A DNA stretch of 64,000 bases from Paramecium sonneborni. Its lineage: Eukaryota; Ciliophora; Oligohymenophorea; Peniculida; Parameciidae. Shown here in pieces: positions 21,760 through 34,582 of this stretch; position 1 is the stretch's first letter, and the number at the start of each line of letters is the position of its first letter. A program made the translations under genes and the position numbers. The notes beneath the pieces were generated by a model, which saw only the letters and a list, made by a program, of their open reading frames with translations, had not been told where the DNA came from and searched no databases. The stretch spans positions 436,982 to 500,981 of the forward strand of contig CAJJDN010000036.1 of the NCBI GenBank assembly GCA_905182985.1, read 5' to 3'.

Positions 21760-24700
21760 TCAATTATTTGATTTAATTTTCAATCTAGTTTCTGTTAAAG
21801 AAATTTCAGCTGTAAATATTTTTTTCAGCTCTATTTATTTTCTTTAACGTTTTTTATAAAGAAAAAGAATAGATGCCAAAAGTAACAAAATAATAATCAA
21901 GAACAAAATAAAACTTATTGAAAAATTTTCATCTTATTAAACCTTAGCTTAAACCACTTGGAGGTGAAGCGCTACTTAACCTTAAAGTTAATTATATTTT
22001 AATTACTCATTTTCATCTTCTCAATGTTAATTGCTTGAAATTCAAGAGACATAGATTATGTCTCGGTTTTCGATAATTTTTATAAGTAATATCCACCTCT
22101 TTATCCTATATTTATTACAATAGACTAATTTTATTAAGAATAGTATTAATATAAAAAATGTGTACTATTGAATATTTCAATTTTTTCAAGATCTTTTGTT
22201 GAAAAAATTGGATCACAAAATAATTCAGAATTTTTCATATTAAAAAAATATTTAATTAATCCACACATAAGAATAATCTCCTCATCAGTTAACAAAAGAT
22301 ATTCACAAGGTTATACAAATTAAGGATATCTGAGAATTTTAATATTAATAAATTCATGTTTTTGATCATCAAGATATAAACGAATTAAACAATAGACATC
22401 TTCTTATTAATAATTAATTAACAATAAACTCAGATCAATCTAGTTATTTTAAGTTAAATTTTATTTTATGAATCCTGTGAAATTATATGATGATTATTTT
22501 AAAATGTAGTCTTTGATTTAAGAATCTCTAATTAATATTTCGAACTTTTGATAGAATTTTACTTATTAATTACTAATTTGAAATAAATTAATTAATATTA
22601 TTTACCCTTTAGGATTGTAAAATAATTACAAATATTTTTCTGAATTTACACTATAAATTTGGCCAACCATATTTAAACTAGTATAAAACCATTCATTTAT
22701 ATCAACTAAGTATTTGTCCTTAAATTCATTTTTTTAAATCAGCAATATATTTTACTTGAAAGCTATTTAATATTAATTTTAAAGCGGTTCTGCATTTAAT
22801 TACTTTTTCAATGTAAACAAGTTATTTTTTAGTTAAACTAAAGAAAGTTAAAGAGTTATATTATTTATTTAATTTAAAAGCAAAAATTAATCTTCTTAAA
22901 TTTATTCAATGAATGTCAGATTAAAAATAAACTGCTGAAGATTATAAACTAAAAAAGTTTAGCCAATTAATCCAATTCTGAAAAATATTAGGTGTTCGTT
23001 ATTACTTTGAGAAAAACAAAACTTATTATTGTAATATGAACATTACAAAACCATTTTCTATTCTAAGGGATATTTCAACTCAAAATCATTATTTGATTTC
23101 AAGATAATATTGTCAATTTTTCCGAGAAAAAAATTCCTGAAATTGATTTATTGATTCTATTATTATATGAGTAATTTAGAATTGTTGTTTATAATCTATA
23201 AAATGCTTGGATTTATAAATGTTATATTAAAATCGTGTTTTACAGGAGGAATTCCGATATTTTCCATTTCTATTTCCAATTGAAAGCTTAGTTCTTGACT
23301 AGTTTTATTATTAAATCCATCGTATTATATTTCTATGTTGATATAAATTAAATCTTAAACACACAAGATATTTTTATTATTAAAATAATATAAAAAAATG
23401 TCTTAAACCCAAAAATAATAATTTTATGTTTCAATAACTTATTAAAGTAAATATAAAGAGGATGAAAAGGCACAGTTGAATATTAGTATGTAAATTTTTT
23501 AGTTAATTTTATGTTAACATGAAATAATTAACAGAGATTCATAGATTTTGAAACTCAAAGGTTGAATAGGAACATAATCCTTTAAGTCGTAAGTTGTAGT
23601 TTGAAAAAACTCAATGATCGAAACTTAATAAAATTGCAATTCATTTTTATTAATATCTAATAAAATCAGACTTCTTATTTGTTTACTTTGAAATCTAGGT
23701 AATAATCCAAGTACCTTTGCCCTAATATTGATAACTATTATAAATATTAAACTTACTTTATACAATTTTTTATTTGTATATTATTTTTAACTAATTTATA
23801 TACACAAAAATATTTATTTCATGATTTAAATGAAGTAAATCTTAGAAGTTCAAGCTTAATTCACTTGGAAACTTGTATTTCTCAATGATTATTTAAAATG
23901 AGGAGTATATAATTTTTTAGAATACTTCTTAATCCTTAAATTTTATCAGAATTCCATTATTAGTGGAAAATAAGTTTTCTACTTATGTTTCAAAGCATGC
24001 AATTTTACTCATTATCTCTATTTAATTTTAATGTTACAAAAAAACTTTAAATAAACACTTTTTTGCTAATCTAATAGCACAAAAATTTCTGGACTTAAAA
24101 ATTAATTTAGTGACTATTCATTTAAAGATAAAATATTCAATTAAAGGTAAATTTATTCATCTTCACAATAATATTCTCTAGTTTAATTTCCAGAAACTTA
24201 GACAATTATAGAATAAATGCGATTCTAATTTGTCCTAATAACAAATTTCCCTTTATAATTTTTTAAATAATAATTAAATTTGCACTTCAATTAATTATCT
24301 TTTATTGAAAATTAAATTTGATTAAATGAAGAGTGAAAATTTATTTTGAAAGGTTTAATTGATTAAAAAGAAGATCGTCTAAAACTCATTTGAAAATTTT
24401 CCTCATAATTTTTTCTTTTTATATAACTATTTTTCTTTACTAAATCTATTTATAAAGCATTTTTCTTTATTAATTCATCATTATCAATTATAATGGTGAG
24501 ATAACAATTAATAAATTCATTTTATGGTGGAAAATTTGTATAAATAAATTAAAGATAATATTTAGAGAATTATTAATTTTTATCATAATAGGGTATGCAT
24601 TGTTTTAAATATTTGATCAAAACTAATTTAATTTAGTTTCCTTCTTCTATTCCTATGTAAATGTTTTAATTTGAAAGTTAAAATATATCTTTTAATTAAA

Positions 24701-25787
24701 TTTTAAAACTCTAATGAACATGATTATTTACATAGAAAATTAAAAAATTTTCATACTTAAGCAATAAACTATTTGGATTTTAAATTGAAAATGCTTTTTT
24801 TGGAAACTCTTTTGTATTAAGAAGTAAATCTTTATATTTATCTGATAAAGAAGAACGAAAATATTCATTTGATAAACCCTTGACAACAAATTTTATAGAA
24901 CAGAAATTATCAAATTCAATTAGAGTTTCATTTAATTTTAAGTTTTCTACAATGAATAGTTCTTTTAATTTATAATTAAAGAATTAAAACCCTCCTGAAG
25001 AAAGCAAAATTACTAAATTTTATTAACATATTAAAACATCAAGAAGTTCTCCTTAAACATTTGCTTTTTCTTTGAAAAAAATTTCATCTATCTAAAGTTT
25101 TAATGAATTATTCTCATAAATTTATATTTTCCATTCCTAACACTGTAGGTATATTATAAAAAACAAATCTAAAGATGAGTGGAATTTTAATAGGCATTGA
25201 AATTTTTGCATTTCTGATTGAAATCTTATTGATTATTTGAATTTTTCTTCTTCCTTTGATAATTTGTAGAGTCTAATTGAATCAAATGAATAGCAAAATA
25301 TAATTAAATCTTCTATATTGTAATCAAATGAGGAACAGTTAAAATTTTTTTCAATTTCTAAATCAATCTAATATTATTTATTTATAAGTATTTTAAACTA
25401 ATTATCGATAATATAAGTGGTTTATGTTGATATACAATTTATAGAAAAAGCATTGAAATGAGACTTATAGATTAATGAACAAATTTCATTTTCATTGATA
25501 AGTTACCTAAATTTCATTGTAAAGATTAAATCATCCTGGGAATATAAAATAGGTCCATTTGAAATTTCAATTAAATCTTCAAAATCTTAATATGTACTTT
25601 GGTTTGTTAAGTCAATACTATTTTAACCTATGAAATAGGAATTAATCTCATTTAAACCACAAATTTTTTCATTTTTTTTTAAGATAATTTTCTAACATTA
25701 ATCTGGATTTTTCATTGCTTGATCTTTCAGAATTAAAGTTAAAAAGAGTATGATAGTTTATAAATGTAAAAATTTTAGAGGTAGCAT
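21760..25787 (-). CDS. Large single-pass membrane protein (1,319 aa), unassigned
   Basis: Four exons with introns at 24018-24037 (20 nt), 23735-23756 (22 nt) and 21981-22006 (26 nt); the exon sum is exactly 1,320 codons. It starts with a signal-peptide-like stretch (LQTIILFLTLILKDQA). About 1,230 residues of non-repetitive extracellular-like sequence with few cysteines follow. Then comes one membrane helix (FLIIILLLLASILFLY) followed by KKRQRKQ and a short tail. The topology is therefore type I. I recognise no domain. The body is rich in short beta-like stretches such as YIDIEL and FIVRTN-type segments, so a beta-propeller or adhesin-like ectodomain is possible but not shown. Codon use matches its neighbours. 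Confidence 0.8.
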
Positions 25788-25990
25788 CCAAAATGTAAAA
25801 AAAATAATATTTTAAATGACAATATGGAATTATGAAATAAAAATATTATGATTTCTGAAAATATTATTTTAAGATATCAGGAAATTAAATATAAATAAGT
25901 AATTAACTAACTGAGATATTTAGGTTTAAGATAAAAATGTTTATTATAAATTTATAATGTATAAATAGTGTTAACAATAATAATATAAAA
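25788..25990. other. Spacer
   Basis: About 200 A+T-rich bases between two minus-strand genes. Nothing recognised. Confidence 0.5.
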
Positions 25991-26656
25991 TCAAACATGA
26001 GTTTCATAAATAAAAAGTTTTAAAAGTAATGTAGTTATATTCGTCACTTTTTGTAAACGTTATTTATGACTTATTTTTAGTTAAGATTATTCTATAAACT
26101 ACTAGAAATCTCTTTCGGCTGATAAATGCAAATCTATGCTAGTAATATACTTAAAGGTATCAAAAAATTGATATTCTGATAAGATAACCATAAAATATAT
26201 TCTTCCTCCAGGATTAAGTAATGATATAGCTTATTATAATATCTCAGTTGGCTATTACAATAAAAAAAAGGATGAAGAGAATACAATAACATCAAAGGTT
26301 CCAAAGGTTGCTTGATTTATTTAGTTGAAATTTAGCTAGTATAATTTGACTTAAGGTTTATCTTTAAATAATTGATTCGCTTTTCTTAAATAATTTTGAT
26401 TTATATCGATGGCAGTAATGTCACAATTCAATGGAAATCTATCCAAAACTTTATTCAAGGGAACTCCAGTACCTACATTTACAACAAGTATTCTTTTTTA
26501 TTATCCTGTTAGTCTTTCACATAATTTTTCATATGTTAATGAATCTATTGGATGAGAAATAAGTAAATCATATAATGCAGTGCTTGTATAGTCTATAGCT
26601 TCTTTAAATGTTGAATTGATAGCTTAAATAGTTTTTCTTACAATAGAATAAATCAT
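25991..26656 (-). CDS. Class I SAM-dependent methyltransferase
   Basis: A single 222-codon frame. Motif I, VVNVGTGVP, lies near residue 60 after a helical lead, followed by the acidic ribose-binding residue in ITAIDINQN. Motif IV is TFDVIVFSSS and the typical motif V/VI region is LLNPGGRIYFMV. The order and spacing fit small methyltransferases of the UbiE/METTL7 kind; METTL7-like is suggested by the LLNPGG end. The substrate is unknown. The frame is also open upstream of the chosen ATG with a hydrophobic run (YAIFIIIIM). A membrane-anchored N-terminus beginning further upstream through an unseen exon is therefore possible. Confidence 0.8.
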
Positions 26657-26854
26657 AATAATTATAATGAAAATTGCATAAAGATTACCAATTATATAGC
26701 ATAAGAAATAGCTATAGAATTATAATTTTTATTATTAATAATTAAATACGTAATATGATTTGATGACTAATTAATATAATATTATTTCATATATAATTTT
26801 AATAATCTTAAAATTTTTGTTCTATTCAGAAACTATAAATAAGGTATATATAAA

Positions 26855-28250
26855 ATGAGTTCGAGAAAGGATATAGAATATAGATATTGGTTACTGATAT
26901 ATTTATAAGTTTAATATTTACAATCGAAGAATCCAGGATTATTTAAATCTGAAATATTGGCATTAATTTGTAATATCGTTATTTTTTATTTTAAATCCAA
27001 ATCAAATTGGCTCATCAAAATAAGTATTTCTATAATATTTAAATGCGCAAGATCAATTCTCTTATATCGTTTTTAGAGAAAAATATTCTCATAAAGTATG
27101 CTATAAATAACATCACATTTACAAGTAAAATTACAAGCCATTAACCAATCGAGCTATAATTTAAAAAATCATATTTGGAATTAGTTATGCTTATTGAACA
27201 ATTTTTATTTTATAATGATTAAGATATCTCATTTAGAGGGTTTAAATAAGGATTACAAAATCAAGCTAGAATGGATACCTCAAAATTTTATAATTATTAA
27301 ATAAAATTGATTTTATTTTGATATTTATTTCTTTTTTTAGAATTAATTAAAGCAGCGTTCCTTTTATCAAGTTGTAATAAAATTAGCAATGCAACATAAT
27401 GTATTTTCTAAAGAAATTGTGAAGTGAATAGTTATTCTTTAGGCATATTTGCAGTTCACAGTTATAAAAGCTTACTAAAATTATTTACAACAACTTTCAT
27501 TGTGGACCATTAACAATAGATAACTTATATGAAAATGTTTGTGTTAAACAAGAGAAACAAATGTTCCAAATAAGTTCTTAGATTTTAGGATAAGCAAAAT
27601 CATATTGTCTGAGGTACCCATTAATATATTGATGACAAATACTCCACCATAAAAACATATTTATCAATTACTTACTTTAGATATTCTTCTAGCAACTCCT
27701 ACTAAATTCCCTACTATTTTAGATGCATTTAATCAAGAAAAAATTAATTAATTGCAAGTTCTGTTCAACCAAAATACTCTAGAAAAGGCTATAATTGAGA
27801 AATTTCAGAATAGGAGAGTAAATATATATATTTAATTAATTTAAAATGATAAAGTGTACAGAATCTACTAGATCTGCTTAATTAATTAAGGCGTATGGGA
27901 TTTGATTAATATCTTATTAAAAGATATTAAAATTATCAAGCATTTTATAAAAAAGAAATTATTTTTTCAATTTTTGAATTTTCTAATTAAAATTGATGGA
28001 AAATAGTAACAAACAACAAAGACTTATGAAATAGAGTACAAATTAAATTTACAGAGATTTTCTTATAAAATCTTTAGTAAAGAATTTGCATCAATCTATT
28101 ATCAGTTCTTGTGTATATGCAGTTAAACTACTACTTTTTTTGCAGCTTTTGATTTTCTTACTGATGCTCTTAATAAATCAATGATATTTAATTATGATTT
28201 TATTAAGACATGTATTTAAATTACAATATAACTCTATAAAGGATTTATAA
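26855..28250 (+). pseudogene. Decayed or unmodelled gene
   Basis: A plus-strand frame opens with ATG at 26855 (MSSRKDIEYRYWLLIYLQ) and runs 151 codons to TGA at 27310. Further protein-like segments follow in other frames: DISFRGFKQGLQNQARMD, then from about 27618 a long open part with LLTLDILLATPTKFPTIL. The open part runs without TGA into the next gene's leader. Candidate introns do not connect all the parts. I do not recognise the family. A helical-repeat protein is suggested by composition only. Confidence 0.3.
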
Positions 28251-28307
28251 AAATGCTCAAGAATATGAATTATATAAAATTTTATATTATATATATAAAT
28301 AATATTT

Positions 28308-29642
28308 ATGTTGCTTATTTTATTAATAGTAAATTTGATTACATCATCTGCTGCTTACACATTTGTTGGAGAAACTCCATGCACTGGATTAATCAGTACT
28401 GCCTGCACTTAAAGTATAATTTCTGGTATTGGATATTGTTATTGGGAAACGTAATTTATCACAATATATGTATAAGTACTTGTCAAACACTTCCATGTTA
28501 TATGATAGATGAAGTAGCTTCTTGTAGAACCGGTTCTGGATTACCAACTGGAGGTGCATCCAATTTATGTGATTCTTTAGAAACTTTTAGTTTACAATAT
28601 GATAATGTTTGTTGTGATAAATCAGAAGGAAAACTTAATTATGCTTTTGTAAGATTTAGTAAAACAAATGATGGTTTTTATGATAAAGCTAGTGATGGAA
28701 CAACTTTATTGAGTTCTCTAATAGCATAAACTTCAGCAACTATGTTTTAATTGTATACAGTAAATCCTTGGAAAATAATGCCATCCTTTACTACTAGTTT
28801 ACCAACATTTACAAATTTTGAAACATAGTTAGGAAATATATTAGATAGATATATAGCATTAGCGACTGCATTATAAGATTAACCAGATTCGCATCCTTTT
28901 TATATAGAAAGAACTGTTTATTAATCATTATAATTGTTAAGAGTATATAAACTAATTATATTAGGATTTTGTTGTTTTATTAACAACTCCTTAAAACACT
29001 ATGAGAGATAATTTAATTAAAAAAATATGGTCAGTTGCTTTGATTGGATTATATAGAATGGTTAAGTTTTAGCCTAATTATTATCAAACTAATTACTATT
29101 TTATCAACTTTGCCATTATACCTTATTCAAGGAATTCATTAACAGTTAATGGACAATAGCATTCCACAAAAATAGATTGGTCAGATTATACTTATACTAT
29201 AAATGGATATTTAATGGTGTATTCATTCCCTCCTGAAATGTTTGGAATTAGAAATGCCTATTCAGATGTTATTTGTTTAAGACCAACTATTATCAATCCA
29301 CCTGTTTATAGTGCATCTGAGAATAATTTTGATATTCTATTTAAACCAATAACTATTACTTGGTCATGGACTGATACTTCTTTAACTGTTGTAGCTGCCA
29401 ATCTTAAATTATTTCAATTTCCCATTAGTGATGCATTAGAAGCATCTATTACTTAAGAATCTGGAGTCACTTTTACTTGTAATTTAGGTGCTAAATATTG
29501 TGTATCTACTAGTATTACATCAACACCTCCAAATACTGGAATTAATTATTTTATATCAGCCGGATTAGGAACTGTAGGTGATAAAAATAAAGTTTAGTGT
29601 AGATTATAAGGAAAATCATGGTCGGGTACAATTTGTACATGA
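28308..29642 (+). CDS. Secreted protein, unassigned (428 aa)
   Basis: Three exons are separated by introns at 28451-28476 (26 nt) and 28943-28964 (22 nt). It starts with a clear signal peptide (MLLILLIVNLITSSA). The mature part opens with a cysteine-rich block of about 90 residues (PCTGL, TACTQ, YCYWETTCQ, CCDKS). A longer beta-rich part follows with few cysteines, and a last Cys-containing segment (FTCNLGAKYC, CRLQGKSW). There is no membrane helix at the C-terminus, so it is probably secreted or GPI-free surface material. Codon use is GC-richer than its neighbours. I do not recognise a family; ciliate-specific is likely. Confidence 0.85.
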
Positions 29643-29746
29643 TATCATATTATTAATCAAAATTAAATTAATTTATTACAAATAAATTAAAAAATCTCTA
29701 GAATTAAACAAATTCTATGGTTTTCAATTAATATAATAAATTATTA

Positions 29747-30182
29747 ATGATTTGCCTTTCTGAAAGAAAAATCTCTATTCATCAAAATAAAGGATTAATT
29801 TAGTTACCTGAAATATCGAAATCTTAAGAACTTCTTGTATAATCATAATTTATAAATTTAGAGATTGAACAACAAGGCTTTGTAATCTGGTAAAACTAAG
29901 AAATAAACAAAACAATAATCTCCAGATAGAGATATCTATTACTTAAAATTGCCATCAATAAATTAGAAGGCTTAAGAAAAAACAGACAATTGTTTCAAAT
30001 TATCCAAATCTCAAGTACAAACATAAAAAATGTAATAATTTACTTATAAAAGACTTTATGGAGATAGTTCATCAGATAATATCAGCAAATACCATAGATA
30101 AATTGAAGATATCGAAATTAAACATAATCATTATATTAATAAAATTGAAGAGTTATATATGATTACTAAATAACACTTATGA
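29747..30182 (+). CDS. Small basic protein, unassigned (136 aa)
   Basis: Two exons with a 25-nt intron at 29837-29861; 90 plus 321 nt gives 136 residues. It is rich in Lys, Gln and Ser (GKTKKQTKQQSPDRD), with a helical, charged C-terminus (RQIEDIEIKHNHYINKIEEL). No domain is recognised. The intron is well supported because it joins two phases that are each open only on one side. Confidence 0.6.
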
Positions 30183-30963
30183 AATCATGCTTTAGGCTAT
30201 TTTCTTTGATTAATTATTTTTTGTTCTTATTATGAATCATGATCTTCTCAGAAGCTAATCTTTTTGAGATGTTTTAATTATTTATCAAATTTTATTCAAA
30301 TCTGATGTCTTATTTCTGCTTCTTCAAATAACTTTCCCTTTAGTTTCAGCAATTATTCTTAATCCTTCTATAGTTCTGCTAATTTTTCTTTATTATTACT
30401 TCAAATATACAAAATCGCATAACGCATTATTATATATTTTCTATAGGAATTACAAATTTGAGTGAATCTGTTGGTTATTTTAATAAAAGAAAAATAACAA
30501 ATTAAAATTTTTTTACTATTATTTCTCCTACTACATATATCAGATTTTTGTTTCCCGATAAAACTATTTAACTAAATCACTTCTATCTACATTATTTTTA
30601 AGTTCTCATTTTCCTATTTTATGTCTTTGAAGCAGGATTCTTTTAAAAATATTGATAAAAATAATATTTATTCATATTTTTATTGAGTTTGAAATCTGAA
30701 AAAAATATCCGTGCTTTTTACATTTTGAGGTATATTACAAACTCGTATTCATTAAAAATTCTAAATCTTCAAAAAGTTGTAGTTTCCCTATTATTGATTT
30801 TTGGAAAGTTTTTTTTAGTTCTTGTCACAGTATTTTCATAGGTATTCGATTTGAAAAAAAAAAAATTATATGTTAATAGAATAATGGAAGTTAAAATAAT
30901 AGAATTTAAAAATAAAATAATAGAATTAATGGATGGCCCTCGAATCTATATTTAATATTAATT
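30183..30963. other. Gene-poor stretch with coiled-coil remnants
   Basis: On the minus strand between about 30190 and 30450 there are coiled-coil-like fragments (KEKLAELQKDQEQLLKLK, KLFEEAEIRHQ). They are broken by TGA codons and frame changes, so this is probably an eroded gene. 30450-30963 shows nothing clear. Confidence 0.35.
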
Positions 30964-32817
30964 ATGAGAAAAAATATCAAACTAATTGACTAAGACAACC
31001 CTATTTTTAACAGTGCAGAAAATAAATTTAACAGCTCTTAAATAAGAGAGAAAAGATTTAAAAAAATAAATAAGTATATCTTTATATTTATAATTAGATT
31101 TTTGAAGAATAATTTAGAAGTAGTTGAATTAATCATAGAGTCTTTTACAACTTTAAGAGTGAAATAATCTAAAAAAGAATAAAATTTAATAGGTTTTAGT
31201 CTTGGCCACTTAATTAAATTAAGGAACATTGATAATATTGTTATTGAATCATTTGGACTAGAAAAAATATTCGTTATCCCATCATCGAAACAAGTAGCAT
31301 TTCCTTATTTTGGAACATTCAAGATATTTTACTATATCATAAGCATTATTTCAACCCATGTATATTTTGAGGGTGCTGAATTAGTAGAGTTCATGTCAGC
31401 TTTCTCAGAATTTTAATAGTAAAATTAAGACTTATTAGAATTGTATAAAAAATTAGGTTAGGTTTTTTTTTGTTAAAACCAAGAAGATTAAGAAAATATG
31501 AAAAATATAATCCTAAATTTCAAAAGCTTATTCCCAAACCAATATATTCAAATTCTACTAGAAATTATGAAAGTCATATCTGTAATTATTAGATTGAACT
31601 ATCTTATAAATTATTCTGAAAAAGATCTTAAAGAAACTAATACTCAAAACTCTATTAATGATTTAGCCATAATTTTATCAAAAAAATTAACAGATAATTA
31701 GAATTAAAGTTTGTAATTCAGTTAAATTTTTGAAGAATCTACAGAGTGTTCAGGATTATTGAATGATGATTAAGATGATAATATAGAATTGAATAATAAT
31801 TAGATTGATGATAGTAATTTTAATATAATTGAAGAGAAACAAAAATTTTTGAAATAAATTTTTAAAGAATAATTGGGCATTAATGAACAAGATAATAAAA
31901 TAGAATAACTGTTTGAAACTTATTCATAAACTACATAGGTTATCTATTTAAATTCAAATAGAATCTAAGGTTTTGCATAATTTCTCTATGAAAAATTAAT
32001 CAAGTCCATTTTTATTTAAATTGGTAAGGCTTTCTCTGAAAAAATGTCATAGAACAATTAAATATCAAATGAAGAATTTTAAGCAAATTTTATCAAGTTT
32101 CCAGATCATTAATTAGGTGGTAATCGTGCAAGACCACATATACCTAATTGTTATTTTGTTAATTTTTATAGAGATTTGATGTCTTGTTGGTATGAAACCG
32201 AAAAAAACTAAAAAGATGTTAATGATAATGTATAATATATGGAAAACTTGGAAAAAATGGCTTTAGAATTATCAAAACGAAATGATCTTGCTAGTATTAA
32301 ACAATATTTTAAAACAGCTGAAAACAATTTTATAGTTCAAATAAATCACAAATAAGAGGATGATAAATAAAATAATAAGACTTTTTATTAGTTTTATAAA
32401 TTCTGTGAAATAAATAAATTTGAAATAACTTAAGCTGATAAATAACTACTGTCTAACAGTAAACTAAAAATTTTTCAAAATCAAGAATACTTTACACCTA
32501 AAAAATTTTTGTTTATAGATGAACTAATCTAAACTTTTAAATAAATAAAAAAAATTGACAATAAAGTCTATATTTATAAGATTGAAAATAATTTGAGAGA
32601 TTCAATAAAACAATTTATTTCAGATTTAGAAAATCAAGAACTTGATGAACACTCAACGATTAGAATTTAAAATAGCCTTTATTCTAATTAATAATTTTTG
32701 TAATAAAATAATAATATTGCTTCTAAGAAAAATAGTGAATCTATCTAATAATCTAATTTTAGTTAAGAAGTTGATTATTTAAATGCTGAAACTTAGGAAA
32801 TAAATTAATCAGCTTGA
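30964..32817 (+). CDS. Unassigned 617-aa protein
   Basis: One intronless frame of 618 codons ending in TGA. The first half is helical and hydrophobic, with runs such as YIFIFIIRFLKNNLEVVEL, LIKLRNIDNIVIESFG and IFYYIISIISTHVYF, in the style of helical repeats. The middle is acidic (LLNDDQDDNIELNNNQ). The second half contains a compact segment (GGNRARPHIPNCYFVNFY) and a Gln/Asn-rich end. No known domain is recognised. It is a clear gene by length, codon use and a proper start, but has no functional clue. Confidence 0.8.
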
Positions 32818-32912
32818 ATCTAAATGATTTTTTCATTTTTTTATTTATTTTATATAATGGGAAGTAATATTAAATTTTCGATTTAGACTCATGTTTTGAA
32901 AAAAGGGCAGTG

Positions 32913-33702
32913 ATGCCAAAAGAAAAAAGAACTTATAAAGAATTGGTAATCGAGGCTTTATAAAGTGGACTTTAAATTTTAGCTTAAACAGAATGCATTA
33001 GTAATTGAGATTTATTATCTTAGTAAATATTGATATTGATCCTTAAAATTCTAAATTAAACGAAATGATTAAATAAGTGTAAAATTGAAATGAATAATTA
33101 GATTATTAGAGGAAAAATAAAAAGATTCAAATATTGATGATCTTAGTGAAATCAGTGAAAGGGAATAAGAAAACCTTGATCTTGAGTTAGGAGTATGGAA
33201 AATTTAGAAACTTAGAAAGAGATTGTTTCAACATACTAATTATATTGCTCATCTAAAAATAGACACAGAAGTAAATTTTATTATATAAAAAAATAGATTA
33301 GTTAAGAAAATATGATCAAGATATACAATGAATTGTAAAATATTTGTTTTCAATTATTTTAGATTTTCAAAACTAGCATAGAAGAATATTTAATATGTAG
33401 TAATGCCTTAAATGTGGATAAATGAATATTAATACAAAGTAACAATGAGAGAAAATTCAGATGCCTTATTTGATTAATTATTCACATGGAGAAATTAAGA
33501 TTAAAAATATAGAGCTACTTTTATAGTATTTCATACATAAACTGAATAAGTAATATTAATTATATAAAAGGCGATTTAAATAGTAGATTCGTTTTTGATG
33601 ATATATAATTTATATAATCCTGTTATTGTTGAAAATCAATCATTATAATCAAATAACATAAACGATGAAGATATGGATGAAGATTAAAAAATGCTTTAAT
33701 GA
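32913..33702 (+). CDS. Unassigned 230-aa protein with four small introns
   Basis: Five exons are separated by introns at 33001-33023, 33079-33101 and 33193-33215 (23 nt each) and 33335-33362 (28 nt). All phases agree and the total is 231 codons. It starts MPKEKRTYKELVIEALQ. A charged middle (SEISEREQENLDLELG) follows, then a more compact C-terminal half (YVVMPQMWINEYQYKV, YRATFIVFHTQTEQVI) and an acidic end (NINDEDMDEDQ). No domain is recognised. The last exon lies inside exact repeat B, so a spurious copy of its 3' part appears at 34583-34897. Confidence 0.75.
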
Positions 33703-34581
33703 AATCATTCACTCATGATATAATCATCATTAATATTTATTAAAACTTAATTAAGATCAATTACATCATTAAAAAATCTTATATTTGAGAATTAAATCAC
33801 AGCATGAGTTCAACCATTTAAATTATTTTCTTATAAGTTTATTTTAAATCTTTTTTTTTTTCTTAAGATTATTATTAAATTATGTTAGTCATATATTTGA
33901 ATATCACTCAAAATATTCAATTTCTGAAATTGTCTTACTGCTAAGTAGTAATTAATACAATAGAAAAGGACTGAAAAAAAGGTTAGAAAAACTTATAAAT
34001 ACTATTGACGAATTAGAGAGTTGAAAATAAACTGCGAATGAATTTGGAGGATATGAAATTTATTACATATGTGTTAATATTAATAATAATAATAATAATT
34101 AAATTATAAGAAACTTTTATTTTTATTTATCAAATAATTTAACAATTAGAGTTATAAGAGTTTTAATGATCTTAAGCATAAGAAGAATCATTTTAATTAA
34201 ATGAAGAATAAAATCATATTGATAAAAAGTTCTATAAATTGAAAAAAGATTTGATTTATAGTTTTTTTCATTTTCGCTTTCTAATACATCCATTTAATTA
34301 TATAACTCTAAAATGATAAATCTTAAAAAATACAATCTTAATCGTTTAAATTTTTAGAAATATTATATTTATAGCATATATTTTAACAATTAATAAATGT
34401 AAAATTGATAGTTATTTAAGAAATAAATATCTTTTTCAAATAAATCAGAAACAAAATTATTATATATTAACTGAAAAAGTTTTTATTATTTATTCTGATT
34501 CTTACCACTATAACTTAACTTAATTTGATTAATTTGCTCTTTAAAAAATAAATCTACTAAGCTTTAATGTATTTTTAAAAT
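33388..34581. repeat. Exact direct repeat B, copy 1 (1,194 bp)
   Basis: Identical to 34583-35776. It begins inside the last exon of the 230-aa gene and ends at the N at 34582. Confidence 0.9.
33703..34581. other. Non-coding stretch with possible remnant, inside repeat B
   Basis: A+T-rich, with a (TAA/AAT) run near 34081-34103. Weak protein-like fragments lie around 34150-34270 (EESFQLNEEQNHIDKKFY) without a continuous frame. The same sequence is seen again at 34898-35776. Confidence 0.4.
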
Positions 34582-34582
34582 N
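34582..34582. other. Assembly gap (single N) between repeat B copies
   Basis: One undetermined base flanked by identical 1,194-bp copies. Confidence 0.95.

Noticed and set aside
28253..28307. Earlier ATG for the secreted protein
   Set aside because: That frame reaches the second exon's phase only by skipping the intron and destroys the signal peptide; the ATG at 28308 with the 26-nt intron gives a clean signal peptide.
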